64,000 nucleotides of DNA from assembly GCA_051453625.1 (NCBI GenBank), contig JBOZIK010000001.1, forward strand, positions 249,084,089 to 249,148,088. Reading direction: 5' to 3'. The notes below the pieces were generated by a model that was not told the DNA's origin, searched no databases, and worked only from the letters and a program-made list of their open reading frames with translations. The translations under genes were made by a program, and so were the position numbers. Positions 12,900 through 24,997 of the stretch are shown one piece after another; the first letter of the stretch is position 1; each line of letters starts with the position of its first letter. This DNA comes from Welwitschia mirabilis (taxonomy: Eukaryota; Gnetophyta; Gnetopsida; Welwitschiales).

Positions 12900-14130
12900 C
12901 AAGGTTTCAAATGGTAATAGGTACTATTTGGACAGTGGGTACTCATGACATATGATAGAATACAAATCCAAATTTAAATAATTAAGTAACTTTGATGGAG
13001 AAGAAGTTACTTTTAATGATAATGGAAGAGCAAAAATTGAAGGTATCAAAAGTATAGGTAGAGATAACTTACCTAGAATAAATGAAGTTTTATATGTTAA
13101 AGGTTTAAAGCATAATTTACTGAGTATTAGCCAAATTTGTGAAGCTAGGCATGGTAAAATAGATGATATTATTCTCAAAGCAAATAGAAATAATAATGTT
13201 TGAAGCATAGATTAATCATTTTCTGCTTATTATTTTTCTAATGTTAATTAAGAAGAGCATTGGAATAAATGATTAGGTCATGTTAATTATAATCATTTAA
13301 GAAATACTATTAGAGAAGAAATTGTTAAAGCTATTATAAAAATAAATATTGAAAGATAAGGTTTTTGTAATGTGTGGCAAAAGGGATAACAAATAATAAC
13401 ACCACACAGTAGTAAAAACCAAGTTTGCATAAATATGTATTTAGAACTCATTCATATGCACTTGGTAGATCTACTCAAACTCAAAGTTTAGGTGGTAAAA
13501 ATTACTTTCTTACTATGGTTGATGATTTTTCTAGATATACATGGATTGTATTTCTTTCAAAAAAAATTTAAAACTTACAAATATTGGATTGAAATATGCA
13601 ATAAAATTCAAAATGAAAAAGGGTATACCATAAAGAAAATAAGAAGTGATTATGGTGGTGAATTTGAAAATAATTTTTTTGAGAAGTACTATATTAACAA
13701 TGGTATTGATCACTAATTTTTAACCACTAAAACACCACAACAAAATGGTATTGCTAAAAGAAAGAATAGAGTCCTACAAGAAATGGAAAGAACTATGTTA
13801 AATAATAAGACGGTTCCAAAATCTTTTTAGGATGAAGATGTTAGTACTACATATTATATTATAAATAGAGTTTATCTTACACCTGGTACGGATAGAACTC
13901 CTTATGAGTTATGAAAAGGAAGACAACTAAATCTTTCTTATTTTAATATCTTTAGAAGTAAATGTTATGTATTAAAAGAGAAAGAACATTTAAGTAAATT
14001 TAAATCTAAAGCCAATGAATCTCTATTTTTAAGATATTAAGCTAGAAGTAGAGCTTATCATGTTTTTAAGAAGAGAAGTTTAACTATAGAAGAATTAATA
14101 AATTTGTAAATTAATGATGCTAATACAAAC
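12900..14130 (+). pseudogene. pol: C1 protease and integrase (broken)
   Basis: At 12,927 the frame reads LDSGYS, stop, HMI, matching the copia protease LDSGCSxHMT. The catalytic DSG is kept and Cys has become Tyr. Next is the GAG-pre-integrase segment with NEVLYVKGLKHNLLSISQ near 13,080. The integrase core follows at 13,440-14,000: IRSDYGGEFEN at about 13,643, TPQQNGIAKRKNRVLQEM at about 13,730, then the conserved NRVYLTPGT and TPYELW-like block, with TGA at the Trp. The usual first catalytic Asp region (HMDL) reads HMHL. Single-base stops occur throughout, mostly TAG or TGA at Trp or Arg positions. Confidence 0.88.
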
Positions 14131-14379
14131 ATGGTTATTCAAATGATGAGGAAGACATATCTCCTAGAACCCCCATAACTAATGCAGTATTTACTAAAAA
14201 AGAAGAAGTTAGTATAAAAGAAGTCAGAACTAAAAAGTTCAAAAAGCTAAAAAATCATCCTTTCGGGTCTATAATTAGAGAAGTAAACTCAAAGATAAAG
14301 ACAAGGACTTCTATAAAGAATTTTTTCTCCCACATTTATTATGATTCACAAATATAACCTAAAAAATTTGATGAACCTA

Positions 14380-15828
14380 AATTCGATGAAGAATGGGTGA
14401 TAGCTATGTAAGATGAATTACAAAAATTTAAAAGAATTGATATTTAAAAGTTTTTATAAAGTCCAAAAGACAAAAATATTAATGGAACAAAATGGATTTT
14501 TAAGAACAAATGTGATAAAGAAAATAATATTATCAAAAAGAAAGCAAGATTAGTAGCACAAGGCTACAACCAAATTGAAGGCATTGATGTAAGTGATATA
14601 TTTGCTCTTGTAGCAAGGCATGATATAATTAGAATGTTTTATAATTTGCATCATTTAAGAACAACAAAGTTTATCAAATGGATGTAAAAAGTGATTTTTT
14701 AAATTGAACTCTAAATAGAGAAGTATATGTAGAACAACCACAAGGTTTTATAAATCCTCATAAATCTTATCCTATTACTAGATGTAAGAAATATTTATAT
14801 GGGTTAAAGTAAGATCCAAGAGCTTGGTATGAAAAGTTAGATATATTCTTAAATGATAATGGTTATATTCGTAGAACAATAGATAAGACTTTATTTGTTA
14901 AGGACTTAAAAAAGGATTTTATTATTATATAAATTTATGTGAATGATATCATATTTGGTGTTTCTAATGAAGGTTTATCTAAAGAATTTACAAATATTTA
15001 CAAATATTTTACAAATATTTTAAATGAGCATGTTTGATGAAGTGAAAATATTTCCCAAATTATAGATTAAGAAAATAAAGAATGAAATTTTTATCTACTA
15101 TCTAAATATGCAAAAGATCTAATCAAATGTTTTGGATTAGAAAATGCTAAAACAACTAATGCTCTAATGTTAACATCTTGTAAAGTTAGTTTGGATGAGA
15201 ATGAAAAATTAGTAGATAATAAGCTTTATAGGATTATGATTAGAAGTTTATTATATTTGACTATAAGTAGATCTAATATCATGTTTAGTGATGATGTGTG
15301 TGTAAGGTATCATACCCAACCAAAAGAATCACACTTACAAGTGTTAAAAAGGATAATTAGATATGTAAAAGGCACATGTGATTATGATTTTTGGTTTCCT
15401 ACTAAGATATCTTTTAAACTTATAAGATTTAGTTATGAAGATTGGGTATGATGTAAGCATGATAGAAAGAGCATAAGTGGAAATTATTTTCTATTACAAT
15501 CATTCTTAGTGGGATGAACAAGTAAAAACTAAAATTGGATCTCCCTTTCAAAATTGAAAGCCGAGTATATTATAGTAGGGAGTTATTATGCTTATTTCCT
15601 TTGGATAAAGGAAATGGTAAATGAATTTGGTGTAAGTTTTGAATAGGTTCTTATTTTCTATGATAATACTAATACAATAAATATTTCTAAAAATCCTATT
15701 CATCATGCAAGAACTAAGCATATTAAACTAAGACATAATTTTTTAAAAGATGAAGTTTAAAAAGGAAATATTGCTATGAATTTTGTTAGTATAGATCATC
15801 AACTTATAGATATTTTTACTAGATTCTA
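14380..15828 (+). pseudogene. pol: C1 reverse transcriptase and RNase H (broken)
   Basis: The copia RT (RVT_2) begins with NGTKWIFKNKCDKENN and KARLVAQGYNQIEGIDVSD around 14,475-14,600. The catalytic YVDD reads YVND at 14,936-14,947, a G-to-A change that would inactivate polymerisation. The stretch 15,167-15,451 stays open for 94 codons and reads LYRIMIRSLLYLTISRSNIM and KESHLQVLKRIIRYVKGT, the conserved end of RT and connection to RNase H. The RNase H end is at 15,690-15,828, with HHARTKHIKLRHNFLKDEV and a final IFTR (from the usual IFTKPL). A short tandem repeat of acaaatatt is at 14,990-15,020. Confidence 0.9.
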
Positions 15829-15889
15829 AATTTTAATAATGTTCTTTGTCTTCAAAATGAATTGGGGGTTATCTCACTATACTTTAGCT

Positions 15890-16100
15890 AATTGTAGGAT
15901 GGTCAGTTAGATCTATAGATTAGTTAACCAAAGGTGGTTGATCAACCAGCCTAAAAGCCTGGTCGCTTAGACCCTAATAGTACTATAGACCTACATCTAT
16001 ATGGATTAAGTAGAACTCAAATCAATTGACCAAACCTATATGATTATAGTGTGGAATATGCATCAGTTGACCTAATTTCTTTATCAAAATCAACCTAATT
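15890..16100 (+). promoter_or_regulatory. C1 motif cluster between pol and the third ORF
   Basis: About 200 bases holding several copies of the same motifs that crowd the C1 LTR: GGTCAGTTAGATCT, GTTAACCAA, the palindrome GGTTGATCAACC, GGTCGCTTAGACC, AATTGACCAAACC and AGTTGACC. It lies directly upstream of the third ORF. C2 shows the same arrangement with its own LTR motif. A role as an internal regulatory region is inference. Confidence 0.5.
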
Positions 16101-16107
16101 AACTTTT

Positions 16108-17290
16108 TTGTTAAAAGCAAGTAAGCTCAAACCCTTTTCATTATTTTCTAGCCACCTATCTCCTTTAGATTTAGTATTTTTCTTAGAATTTTCTTGTCTT
16201 CAAGCTCTGGTTGAATGGTTGAAATGGATGAGGGACCCTCTAAGAGAAGGAAAAAGAAGGATAATAGTAAAGAACTTTTTTATTTCTACTAAGGAACGTC
16301 TGAAGATTCTTTAGACAAGTTCACTAAGAAGCTTGAGAAGAATCTTGTGAGCTAGGAAAGATATATTGCTACTTTAAAGTTTAGGGAGCTTAGAGGTATG
16401 AATTAACTCTTATGAGAACTAGATCTATCCTATTTTCTTGATGTTTCAGGTCCTACCTATTATTTTCTTATTAGGATGTTTTATAGTAATGCTTCTTACA
16501 TTGTTGATACTAGAACCCTTGAAACCCTCATTTTGGGGAAGAGGATAAATGTGATTGCAAACTTTATTATGGTTATTATTGATCTTTTAAGAGGAGATTA
16601 TGAGGGTTTTTAGCCTCTTTATGACTCCATGGAATACAAAGAATAGGTCACAAGAGAGATTTGTGATAAGTTCCATAGTTGGAAGCATACTATTTCTACT
16701 TCTTTGCTTACCCCAAAGTATAGGTTTATTTGCATAGTTTCTATTTATAATTCCTTGCTTTTGGCAAGTCATCATAATGAGGTCTCCAACTATAGGGTCT
16801 ATTTGATGTACTTGGTAGAGACTAGATACTTCATTGATACCCTTACTACTAAACTGAAAAATATGGTTTCTTAGTTGGAGTATCATAGAACTAGGGCTTT
16901 ACCCTATTCTATGTTAATTGAAAATATGTACCATTAGTATTTAGTAACTTTTCATCTAAAGCTTCAAATCCTTAATCCATGTCATCCATTAGGTATGCAA
17001 TGTTGTCTTACATTCATATCTTTATCAGATCAAAGAAGTCCTTTAAATCTTCTTCTCCTAAGTAAGCTATACTAGAAGAGACTATTTCGTACCTAAGGTG
17101 AATTAACTCTCATACTAGACACATGAAAGAAGCTCTAATTATAGTTGTGTATGAAATTGCTAATACTTCAGAGGAAGCCAGAAGCTCATTGCTAAAGGTA
17201 ATTAAATAAGATGAAGAAAAAGAGGAAGAAGATTCTAAAGAATAATCAGAAGAGGAAAAAGTAGAGGAATTTGATTAGATATCTTTCTAT
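16108..17290 (+). pseudogene. C1 third ORF after pol (Sirevirus extra protein, broken)
   Basis: Coding remnant located between pol and the 3' LTR, where Sireviruses carry an extra, often env-like, ORF. A + frame is open at 16,108-16,314. Then a basic N-terminus (MDEGPSKRRKKD, one base shift away) is followed by a domain at 16,440-16,980 with MFYSNASYIVD and LILGKRINV, which resembles the FYANL...VRGKxI pattern of the plant transposon-protein domain found in such ORFs. The C2 element has a clear relative (MFYCNDF, LYGIKINTN). The C-terminus near 17,190-17,280 is very rich in Lys and Glu. No clear membrane segment or signal peptide can be assigned, so an envelope role is not supported. Confidence 0.6.
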
Positions 17291-17343
17291 GCTTATGTTT
17301 TTCTTTCATGCTTATGTTTCTTCTCTCCTTTGTAATTGATGTT

Positions 17344-17758
17344 AAAAGGGGGAGAATTAATTAGTTGTCTTTGTTGCTTTTAGATATACCTAGTCTTGAT
17401 GAGAACTTTTGATTATAATGTTCATCTTTTAGTAATAGAAATGCACTTGTTTTTATGCTCTATAATTTGTGTCTCAAATTTTTAAGTGTGCATCTATTTT
17501 TTACTATGAAATTTAATTATTGATATATCTTATCATTATTCAATAATTCATAATCAAAATGTTATCTATCATATATATTTTGACAATTCAAAATTTTTTT
17601 AAATATTAGCATAATTTAAGGACTTTTAAAATGTCTTAATCAATATAAAATGTTTAATATTTTTGCAAAAAATAATAGGCATTTTGTAAGGGGGAGTTTT
17701 TCCAAATCTAATCTTTTCAACTAAGAAAAAGTTTGGCGTAAATGCTAAAGGGCAATAT
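17344..17758 (+). other. C1 polypurine tracts
   Basis: Three purine tracts precede the 3' LTR: aaaagggggagaa at 17,344, gtaagggggag at 17,687, and the degraded ctaaagggcaatat next to the LTR at 17,745-17,758. Multiple tracts near the 3' LTR are a known Sirevirus trait. Confidence 0.7.
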
Positions 17759-19214
17759 TGTTGAATTATTATTTTTCAATTGATGTTAAACTAATGTTTT
17801 TTGTGTAGTAAAATTTGTTGTATCTTATGCAGAAAATATTGATCACTTGTAGGTCAAAAGCTAAAGCAATTTTTATCACATTTTGATCCTGAGATCTATT
17901 AAGTTTTGTTACCTTCTTAAATTGTTAATTAGAAATATAAGGAATTAATTACATCTAAAGTGAATACTAAAAAATGGACTAAATTTAGAGGGGTTAGCTA
18001 AACACTTGAGGAGTCAACTAGATCTGTGAACTTAAGCACTAGTACTTCTGAACTGGTCATCAAGGAGTCAACCTAATATTTAAGGGGTNNNNNNNNNNNN
18101 NNNNNNNNNNNNNNNNNNNNNNNNNNNNNNNNNNNNNNNNNNNNNNNNNNNNNNNNNNNNNNNNNNNNNNNNNNNNNNNNNNNNNNNNNNNNNNNNNNNN
18201 NNNNNNNNNNNNNNNNNNNNNNNNNNNNNNNNNNNNNNNNNNNNNNNNNGAACAGAGAATCAATACTTCACAGCTGATTAGCAAGGGGTCGATTAGATTC
18301 CTGAGGAGTCAACCAAACCTAGAGAAAAAAAACTGTGATGGATTTTATCAAGAATAAGAAGGTAATCAAATAGAGATGCATGTGATCAAATGAGTGGTCA
18401 ATTAGACCCTAAGTAATTGACTAGGCATGAAGTCATAAGAAACTGGATCGACAAGAAATAATACAAGGTTGATAGATATAAGTGATAACACTAAGAGGGG
18501 CTGAATGGATGTTTGTAGAGTTAAGCAGCTATAATAGAAACACAAATTTTATAATTACTATGTATTTATTTTATGACCATTAGAAGAGATTTTTCACTTG
18601 TAAAAACCTTAAAATTCTCTTACTATATAATCAAGAGTCAAGTCACTATCACACCTTTTATCAAACTTTTGAATCTTATGGATTTATCATTATACTCATT
18701 TGGCATTGCATTCTTAACTAACAATAAATCAAGAACTGTGGTATCTTTACATACAAGGTTAGATCTGTAGCACTCTTTATTTCTAGATTATATCATCTTC
18801 AAGAGAAGTGTTTCAACACTTTCATTAATCTAAAGATCAAGTTACACTTATTCATTTAGGCATACTATCATCACTACTATGCTTTCTTATAAAAGGTTGA
18901 GACTGAGACTTTAAAAAAAGTTCATTTGTAAAGGTTATAAATAAACCTATAATACTTGAAATATAAGATCTAGATCAAGGTTGGATAGAAGCTAATCATT
19001 AAGACTGAAGTAGGGGGTTTTTTAAAACCACTATAAATCTTGTGTGCTTCTAATTGATAGTTTTGTACTTTCTATTATTTCATTTTTTACAATAGTTTCC
19101 ATTTTTTTACATAAGTTGTTAACGATTTATTTTAAGTGATTTAATGTTATGAAGTTATTTGAATATTTTTACAAACCTATTAATCCCCTTATCTCTAGGA
19201 TTCTTAATCCTATA
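17759..19214 (+). repeat. C1 3' LTR (with assembly gap)
   Basis: Begins TGTTGAATTATTATTTTT and matches 9,793-11,227. It ends about 19,214 in a degraded cctata where the 5' LTR has ttttaca. A run of Ns at 18,089-18,249 covers part of the motif-rich zone. Confidence 0.9.
18089..18249. other. Assembly gap (161 N)
   Basis: Run of N inside the C1 3' LTR, where short motifs recur. By comparison with the 5' LTR only part of the motif cluster is missing. Confidence 0.98.
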
Positions 19215-19219
19215 AATTA

Positions 19220-20192
19220 GAGATAGTGATTAACATGAAATTACAAAAGTAAATAAGATGGAGGCAAGACAATCCTATGGGAGAGGACAGACACCTTTAA
19301 TACCATTAAGGACCATGCCTATTACAAGGACTGAGTTCAAAATCCTAAAGCTATTAGATTTTATAGCTATGAAGGATTCTATATAATTATAAATTATCCT
19401 ATAAAGATAAGAGAGAAAGATTCTCATTGCAAGATTAGCATCATAAAGCTATATGCATTGATATCTAAGGATGACAATCAATGATTAGTAATCTTAGAGA
19501 CTAGATGTAATTTATTTAATGAATTTATCAAAATTTTATTAGACCTAGGAGTGACATTTTTTCATATCCTTTTTATTATCTTAGAATTTATTTACAAAAA
19601 TATACACTAAAAACAAAGTAGTTGTGAAACTCCGTGATGATAGCATAGTTAAGGCCCTTGACAAGACTTCTTTATGCAATGTTGTTATTGGAGGTTATAG
19701 TTTTTAAACTCAATTTTTAATTTTGGAGTTGTAATATTTTGATTTCATCTTAGGCATGAACTAGTTATAGGAAAATAAATCTAAAATAGATTACTTTTTT
19801 AAGAAAGTTATTATGTTGAGTTTAAGAGATAAAAACATTTTGCTTCCTAGCACATCAAAACCTACCATAAAAAGATTGTCAAGTAAAAGGAAAATGTTAA
19901 ATAAAGTCAAGATAAAGAAAAAACCTTTCAAATGCTTTGATTTCTTTTTTTCTTCCAATTTCAACCCAAAATTTTAGCATACTAATAGTAAAGAAATACA
20001 CAAATTTATTTCTTGAAGATCTACCAGGTTGTCCTTTAAGTAGGAATAAAGATTTTGAGATAACTCTTAACCCTAACATTGAACCAATTTCAAGAGAATC
20101 TTATAGAATGTCTCATATTGAACTAGTAAAACTAAAAATACAAATAATTACTCTACTAGATAAGGAATTAATAGGTTAAGTATATCATCTTG
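19220..20192 (+). pseudogene. pol: G1 gag end, protease and RT start (broken)
   Basis: Continuation of G1 after C1. At about 19,366-19,410 the frame reads RFYSYEGFYIIINYPIK. This fits the zinc knuckle CX2CX4HX4C with its Cys and His replaced by Tyr, Ile and similar residues, as G-to-A change would do. At 19,539-19,556 LLDLGVTFFH fits the protease motif LIDSGATHSF, so the Asp is kept and Ser is lost. The open stretch 19,937-20,179 reads FLEDLPGCPLSRNKDFEI, PNIEPISRESYRMSHIELV and LLDKELI, the standard start of gypsy RT. It is cut at 20,193-20,197 by element G2 and resumes in phase at 25,293. Confidence 0.9.
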
Positions 20193-20197
20193 AGATG

Positions 20198-20470
20198 TGA
20201 TGTAGTATGAAAAGCATTCAAAAAAAGCCTTTAAAGGGAGAGAGACCTCTGTATAAATTCTATTTTAAAATTTATTATCTTCAACAGTACATGACATACT
20301 TATTTATGATACAACTCCATTTAACTAAAATCCCAAAACAATGTGGGATTAAATAAAAACAAGAAAGTAATAATCAATGCTGAAATATAAAGATGGGGGT
20401 TACATCACTCCATCCCCCTTAACTAGGCTCGACTCCATTCATGAAGTCATTAGTGGTACATACCACGTCA
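20198..20470 (-). repeat. G2 3' LTR (273 bp)
   Basis: Pairs with 25,013-25,287 over its full length. On the minus strand it would run TGACGTGG to CTACATCA. Confidence 0.93.
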
Positions 20471-21760
20471 GTTCTCTCCACTTGAAAAAAAGTCATCCTT
20501 AAGTTGGTCTCAAGATTAGGGTACATCATCTTATTAGATACATGAAATGATGATAAATTAACTATGTTGAAGGTATTAGAAATACCCATTATTGTTGGAA
20601 GATCAATAACATAGGTTTTATCATTAATCTTATTGTTGATTATAAATGGTCCATATTTCTTTGATTGCAACTTGCTGTATGTACCAACTAGAAATGCTTC
20701 CACTAAATAAACTTCATGATAGAGTCATCCACTACAAAATTCTATTTTCTCCTATGCTTGTTAGCAACCATCTGATACCTTTTATTAGCCTCCTCCAGTC
20801 TCTGCTTAATTTCCTTATGCACCTCCACTATCTGGCTAGTCATATTTGTCACTATTACACCCTTCTCTACTTTCTTTGGTAACTTGACCAGATCTAGGAT
20901 ATGATATGATGCCTGGGTGTAAACCATAGAAAAAGGAAATCTTCCAATAGCACTATGGATAGCATTATTATAAGCGAAATCTACTTGAGACAAAGCCAAA
21001 CCCCACTACTTCGGCTTTTCTCCACATATACTATGAATCAGGTTGCCTAAGGTACGATTACCTACTTCTATTTGACCATCAAATTGTGGGTGAGTTGTGC
21101 TATTAAAATTCAAGAAGAGGTCAAATAGCTTTTATAGGATTCACCAAAAGTTACTTAGGAATTTATTCTCCTAGTCTTAAGTAATTATTTTCAGAACACA
21201 ATGTAGGTGAACTATTTCTTTGAAAAATATTTTGGCCATGCTAACAACATCTAAAGTCTCCCTACAGGGAATAAAATATGCCATCTTCAAAAACTTATCA
21301 ATGATAATAAACATAGAATCTACTTCCCTTTTTATTCAAGGTAGGCAAAGCATGAAATCTATTAATAAGTTCTCCCATATATTTTTAGGTATGGCTAATG
21401 GCATATACAACCTAGTGTTCTAAGATTTTCCTTTAGCAGTCTGATAAATATAACATCTTTACATAAATTTAGTCACATCTTGCCATAACTATGGCCAATA
21501 AAATCTCTCATAGATTGTAGTAACTATTTTATCATGCCTCATATGTGTAGCCAATCCACCGGCATTGAAGTCCTAGATTACCTTCTCTCATAGTGAGGTC
21601 CGAGGAAGGAAAGAAAATTGCCTTACATTAAGTATCCATATTACACATGAAAGTCTTGCATAGGCTGCCCATTCGAATAATTCTTCCAAAGTTTTCTAAG
21701 GTCTTCATCTCCTACATAAAAGTCCTGCAACTATTCAAAGCCAACTATCTCTTACTTCAA
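20471..21760 (-). pseudogene. pol: G2 integrase (broken)
   Basis: On the minus strand, 20,742-20,999 is open and reads LSQVDFAYNNAIHSAIGRFPFSMVY, the conserved end of the gypsy integrase core. Next is VEVHKEIKQRLEEANKRYQ and KHRRK. The C-terminal domain at 20,419-20,703 reads YSKLQSKKYGPFIINNKIND and SNTFNIVNLSSFH, matching the KLxxxxxGPFxVxxxIxxNAY...STFNVADL motif of chromovirus integrases. It runs into the 3' LTR. The core toward 21,760 is more decayed, with multiple stops. The whole of the expected integrase appears present in length. Confidence 0.88.
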
Positions 21761-21779
21761 GGTAATCAATAGGTCTACT

Positions 21780-23050
21780 TTTTAACTTAGTATATCTGCT
21801 ACTGCATTATGTACTCCCAACTTATGATGTAGTTTGAAAGGAAATTTCTATAAAAATTGGTACCATTGGGCAACATACCCTTACTTATTTGCTTTTTACT
21901 ATTCAGGTACTTTAGCACTTTATAATTTAAGTATAACATGAATTACTTTCCAATTAGATAGTGTTTCCATGTCTTCAAAGCATGCATAATAGAATAATCT
22001 CCTTGTAATAGGTACTCCACTTCTACCTAGCATCATTGACCTTCTCACTAAAATAGCAAACTAGCCTATGCTCTTGGGATAGAATAGCTCCTAGTCCCAC
22101 TCCACTAGCATCATAGTCAACTTCAAATATCTTATCACAATTGGGTAGTCCTAGGACCAGAGCAGTGCATAGTTAGTAAAGCAAAACTCCTTTAATCTTC
22201 TTCTCTCTAATGGAATTTGCCTTTCTTCAAGCACTCCATGATTGATGCTACAATAGTGCTAAAGTTCTTGATGAAACACTGATAGAAAGTAGCCAACCCA
22301 AGGAAACTTTGAACTTCTAAGACAGTTTTGAGAGTAGGCCATTCCTGATCACTTTCACCTTAGCTTCATCTACTCTAATGCCATTAGCACCAATAATAAA
22401 TCCTAAGAGTAGTAGTTCTTTATTAATGAAATTACACTTCTTAAGGTTTACATATAGTTTATTTTCCTGCAAAACTATTAGTATCTCCCTCAAATGCAAT
22501 AAGTGCTGATCCTCAATCTAGCTATAAATTAGTATGTTATTAACATAAACTATAATAAACTTTCCAATGTAACAGTTTAATACCTCATTCATAAGCTACG
22601 TAAAGGTGCTGGGATTATTTGACAATCCAAAGGGCATTATCAACCATTCATACAACCCCTCCTTCATCTTAAAAGCTATCTTTCACTCATCCGTAGGCCT
22701 GATTCAAATTTGGTGATAGCCATTCTTTAAATCTAGCTTCAATAACCACCTGGATTCATGCAATCTATCCAGCATGTCATCTAATTTAGGAATTGAAAAC
22801 TTATATCCTACTATGATCTTATTAATGGTCTTTCTATTTATGAACATCCTTTAGCTACCATCCTTTTTCGTAGTTAATAAGGCAGGTACAACACAAGGGC
22901 TCATGCTCTTCTGGATGTGTCCCTTCTATAAGATCTCCTTCACCTTTTTCTTTAGTATCTTAATATCCTTTAGGATCATCTTATAATGTGGTAAATTAGG
23001 CAAACTAGCTTCAGAAAATAGGTTAATATGGTATTAAACATCTGTCATAG
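21780..23050 (-). pseudogene. pol: G2 reverse transcriptase and RNase H (broken)
   Basis: Minus-strand frames around 22,750-22,560 read SRWLLKLDLKNGYHQI, KEGLYEWLIMPFGLSNNPSTF and GKFIIVYVNNILI. The last is the RT active site YxDD with both Asp changed to Asn (codons at about 22,538-22,551), explained by G-to-A change. The open stretch 22,317-22,499 continues LHLREILIVLQENKLYVNLKKC and LGFIIGANGI. RNase H remnants extend down to about 21,800. Confidence 0.9.
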
Positions 23051-23334
23051 GTGGTAACCCCTCTAGAACATCCTCTGGCATCAAATCGTGAAACTTTATT
23101 AGATAAGGCCTAACAGCCTTAAGCTGCTCCTCCACTTCTATCTTAGGCTCTGTCTCACACATCTGCTTTACTATCAGTACATGAACTTACCTTGTCTCCT
23201 TAAGCTTAGCTTTAAATTCCTTAGTAAGAATGAGGAAACATTTTTCTATAGATTGCTTGACCTTATTTTTTAATGGTAGTAAGGTGTATTTTATTTTATC
23301 CTTCTCCATCTTATACTGATTACTCCTTCTTAAA

Positions 23335-23560
23335 TGATGGGCATCCATATCAAATTAACATATCCTCCCAAATAGCAAATGGCATACATCCATATCCAAA
23401 ATATCATAGTACACCTCATCTTTATATTTACTAATTGAAAAAGAAATTTTACAGCATTTGATTACCTTAATGTGATCTGCCCCAGATTTAGTCCAAGCCA
23501 AGGTGTAAGCATTTGGGTATTTTTCTACTGCAATCGCTAGCTTCTTCACTACCTCTCTTC
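23335..23560 (-). pseudogene. pol: G2 protease C-terminal part (broken)
   Basis: The open minus-strand stretch 23,355-23,549 reads VEKYPNAYTLAWTKSG, then YKDEVYYDILDMDVCHLLFGR. This is the end of the gypsy aspartic protease, with the conserved DVxPMxxxHLLLGRPW block. The catalytic DSG would be upstream near 23,600, and I cannot identify it in frame. Confidence 0.82.
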
Positions 23561-23689
23561 AAATATTATTCTTCATACTATCACTATCCACAACTCCAAC
23601 AAATATCTTACCAAAGATGATGCACCTAGTCTAAAATAGTTGATGGTGTTGTGATTGGTCATCTTGTTTTGAAGCTAGCATCATCCTTC

Positions 23690-24880
23690 ACACTAGGAAG
23701 TAGCTTCTTCCATATTCTTATCTTCAAATCCATCTTATTCAACATTTAGCTGATAGTAATATGCATCCTTATCATCTTTTCTAGTCACCGTGTTTGTTGT
23801 TTTTCTCTGAGGAAACTAATTTGATTAGTCGTCCCACTGGTTACATCTTTGATACTTATCAATTGTCAGTTTTACATAAGGTTTTATAGCTTTCTGAGTT
23901 TGTGCCTCCTTATCCATTGCATCCATTATGGCTTTCTTTCCTACAACCTTCTTCTTTTAGTTCTTACTTCTACTACCATAATGATCACTGTGTATTACTA
24001 TTTCTTGTGATTTTTTGTCTTTTCAATTGCACTGATAGATCTAAAATTTTTTGAGCTTTTTTTACTCCTCTTTAGCTGCATCATCTCTGCCTTCATCACC
24101 ATATTCTTGGCCTTAGATAGTGTCCTTAACAATTACATACCAATTCTGTCTCTAATATAGGGTTTTAGTCCATTAAGATACCTGATTACTTGCTATCCCT
24201 CGGTCTCCATTAGATTGTTCTACTTAGCTAGTATCATGAAATTTGCAGTATACTCATGCACTGAATGATTTCCCTATTGGTAGCACTGGTATTATTGGAA
24301 TAAGATTTGCTCATAGTTAGGTGGAAAGAATTCTTGAATTAACAATATCCTCATTCAACACCAGGTATGAACTCAATTCCTTCCTCTGTGCTCTCTCCTT
24401 CTCTGCAATCTATTCCACCATGTTGAAGCACCTCCCTTTAGTTGNNNNNNNNNNACCTAACTTACTTTTTAATAGTGGTCTTCATATAATCAAAGAACCT
24501 ATTTATGTTAGTGAGCCAACCTAGAAATTCCTCTATTTCCAATTCACCATTAAAATAAGGAATATCAACTTTTAACTTAAAATTGTTACCTTCTTGATAT
24601 TCATTTCTTCTATTTTGATTCCCTTGCTATCTTCCACTGTATTGAAAATATTGTTCTTTCTCAAGATTATTTACTTCTTCTTTAGAACTATCATCTTTAA
24701 TGGAATTTTGCTTGTGAACAGGAACATGCCTGTAGGCAGGATCACCACAAGAAGTATCAACTTCTATCCTTCTGTCGTTGATTCAGTTCTGGTTTACATC
24801 GACACTAAGAGCATGTAGCTAATCTAAAATCTCATAAATTTACTCCTCAAAGCAATGGAATCTATAATCATTTTCTTTCT
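23690..24880 (-). pseudogene. gag: G2 gag with zinc knuckle (broken)
   Basis: Minus-strand reading from about 24,570 gives LKVDIPYFNGELEIEEFLGW, RFFDYMKT, GGASTWWNRLQRRREHRG, FFPPNYEQILFQ, EYTANFMIL and NNLMETEG, in the exact order of the chromovirus Gag core. Near 23,850 a zinc knuckle is seen as YQRCNQWDD, stop, SNQI, with Cys and Gly-His residues altered. A 10-N gap (24,445-24,454) interrupts it. Several TAG codons replace Trp or Gln. Confidence 0.88.
24445..24454. other. Short assembly gap (10 N)
   Basis: Ten Ns within G2 gag. Gag motifs continue on both sides in order, so little is missing. Confidence 0.97.
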
Positions 24881-24997
24881 CCAAGCATCCTAATAAACAT
24901 TGATCTAATCATTGCAATGCTTCATCCCTAAGGATCATGGCTATAGTCTCCTAAGCATTATCACGAAGACCATTGCCATCACAACCGGTCATCATTA

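Larger units (their letters stand above)
9793..19214 (+). mobile_element. C1: Ty1-copia Sirevirus inserted in G1 gag
   Basis: A 9.4 kb element with LTRs at 9,793-11,227 and 17,759-19,214, an iMet-like primer site, gag, protease, integrase, RT and RNase H in copia order, then a third ORF and several purine tracts. Extra coding space after pol and multiple polypurine tracts are known hallmarks of Sireviruses (Maximus/SIRE). The 5-bp flanks are aaata (9,788-9,792) and aatta (19,215-19,219), a 4/5 match. G1 coding resumes directly after it. Every ORF is broken. LTR divergence looks like one base in six, so it too is old. Confidence 0.92.

Noticed and set aside
12924-13208. 94-codon minus-strand ORF
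   Set aside because: It is the antisense shadow of the C1 protease and integrase link, which has clear copia motifs on the + strand.
16587-16886. 99-codon minus-strand ORF
   Set aside because: It lies antisense to the third ORF of C1, whose + strand reading has a relative in C2. Nothing supports the minus reading.
18060-18284. ORF across the N gap
   Set aside because: Most of it is unknown residues. It lies in the C1 3' LTR.
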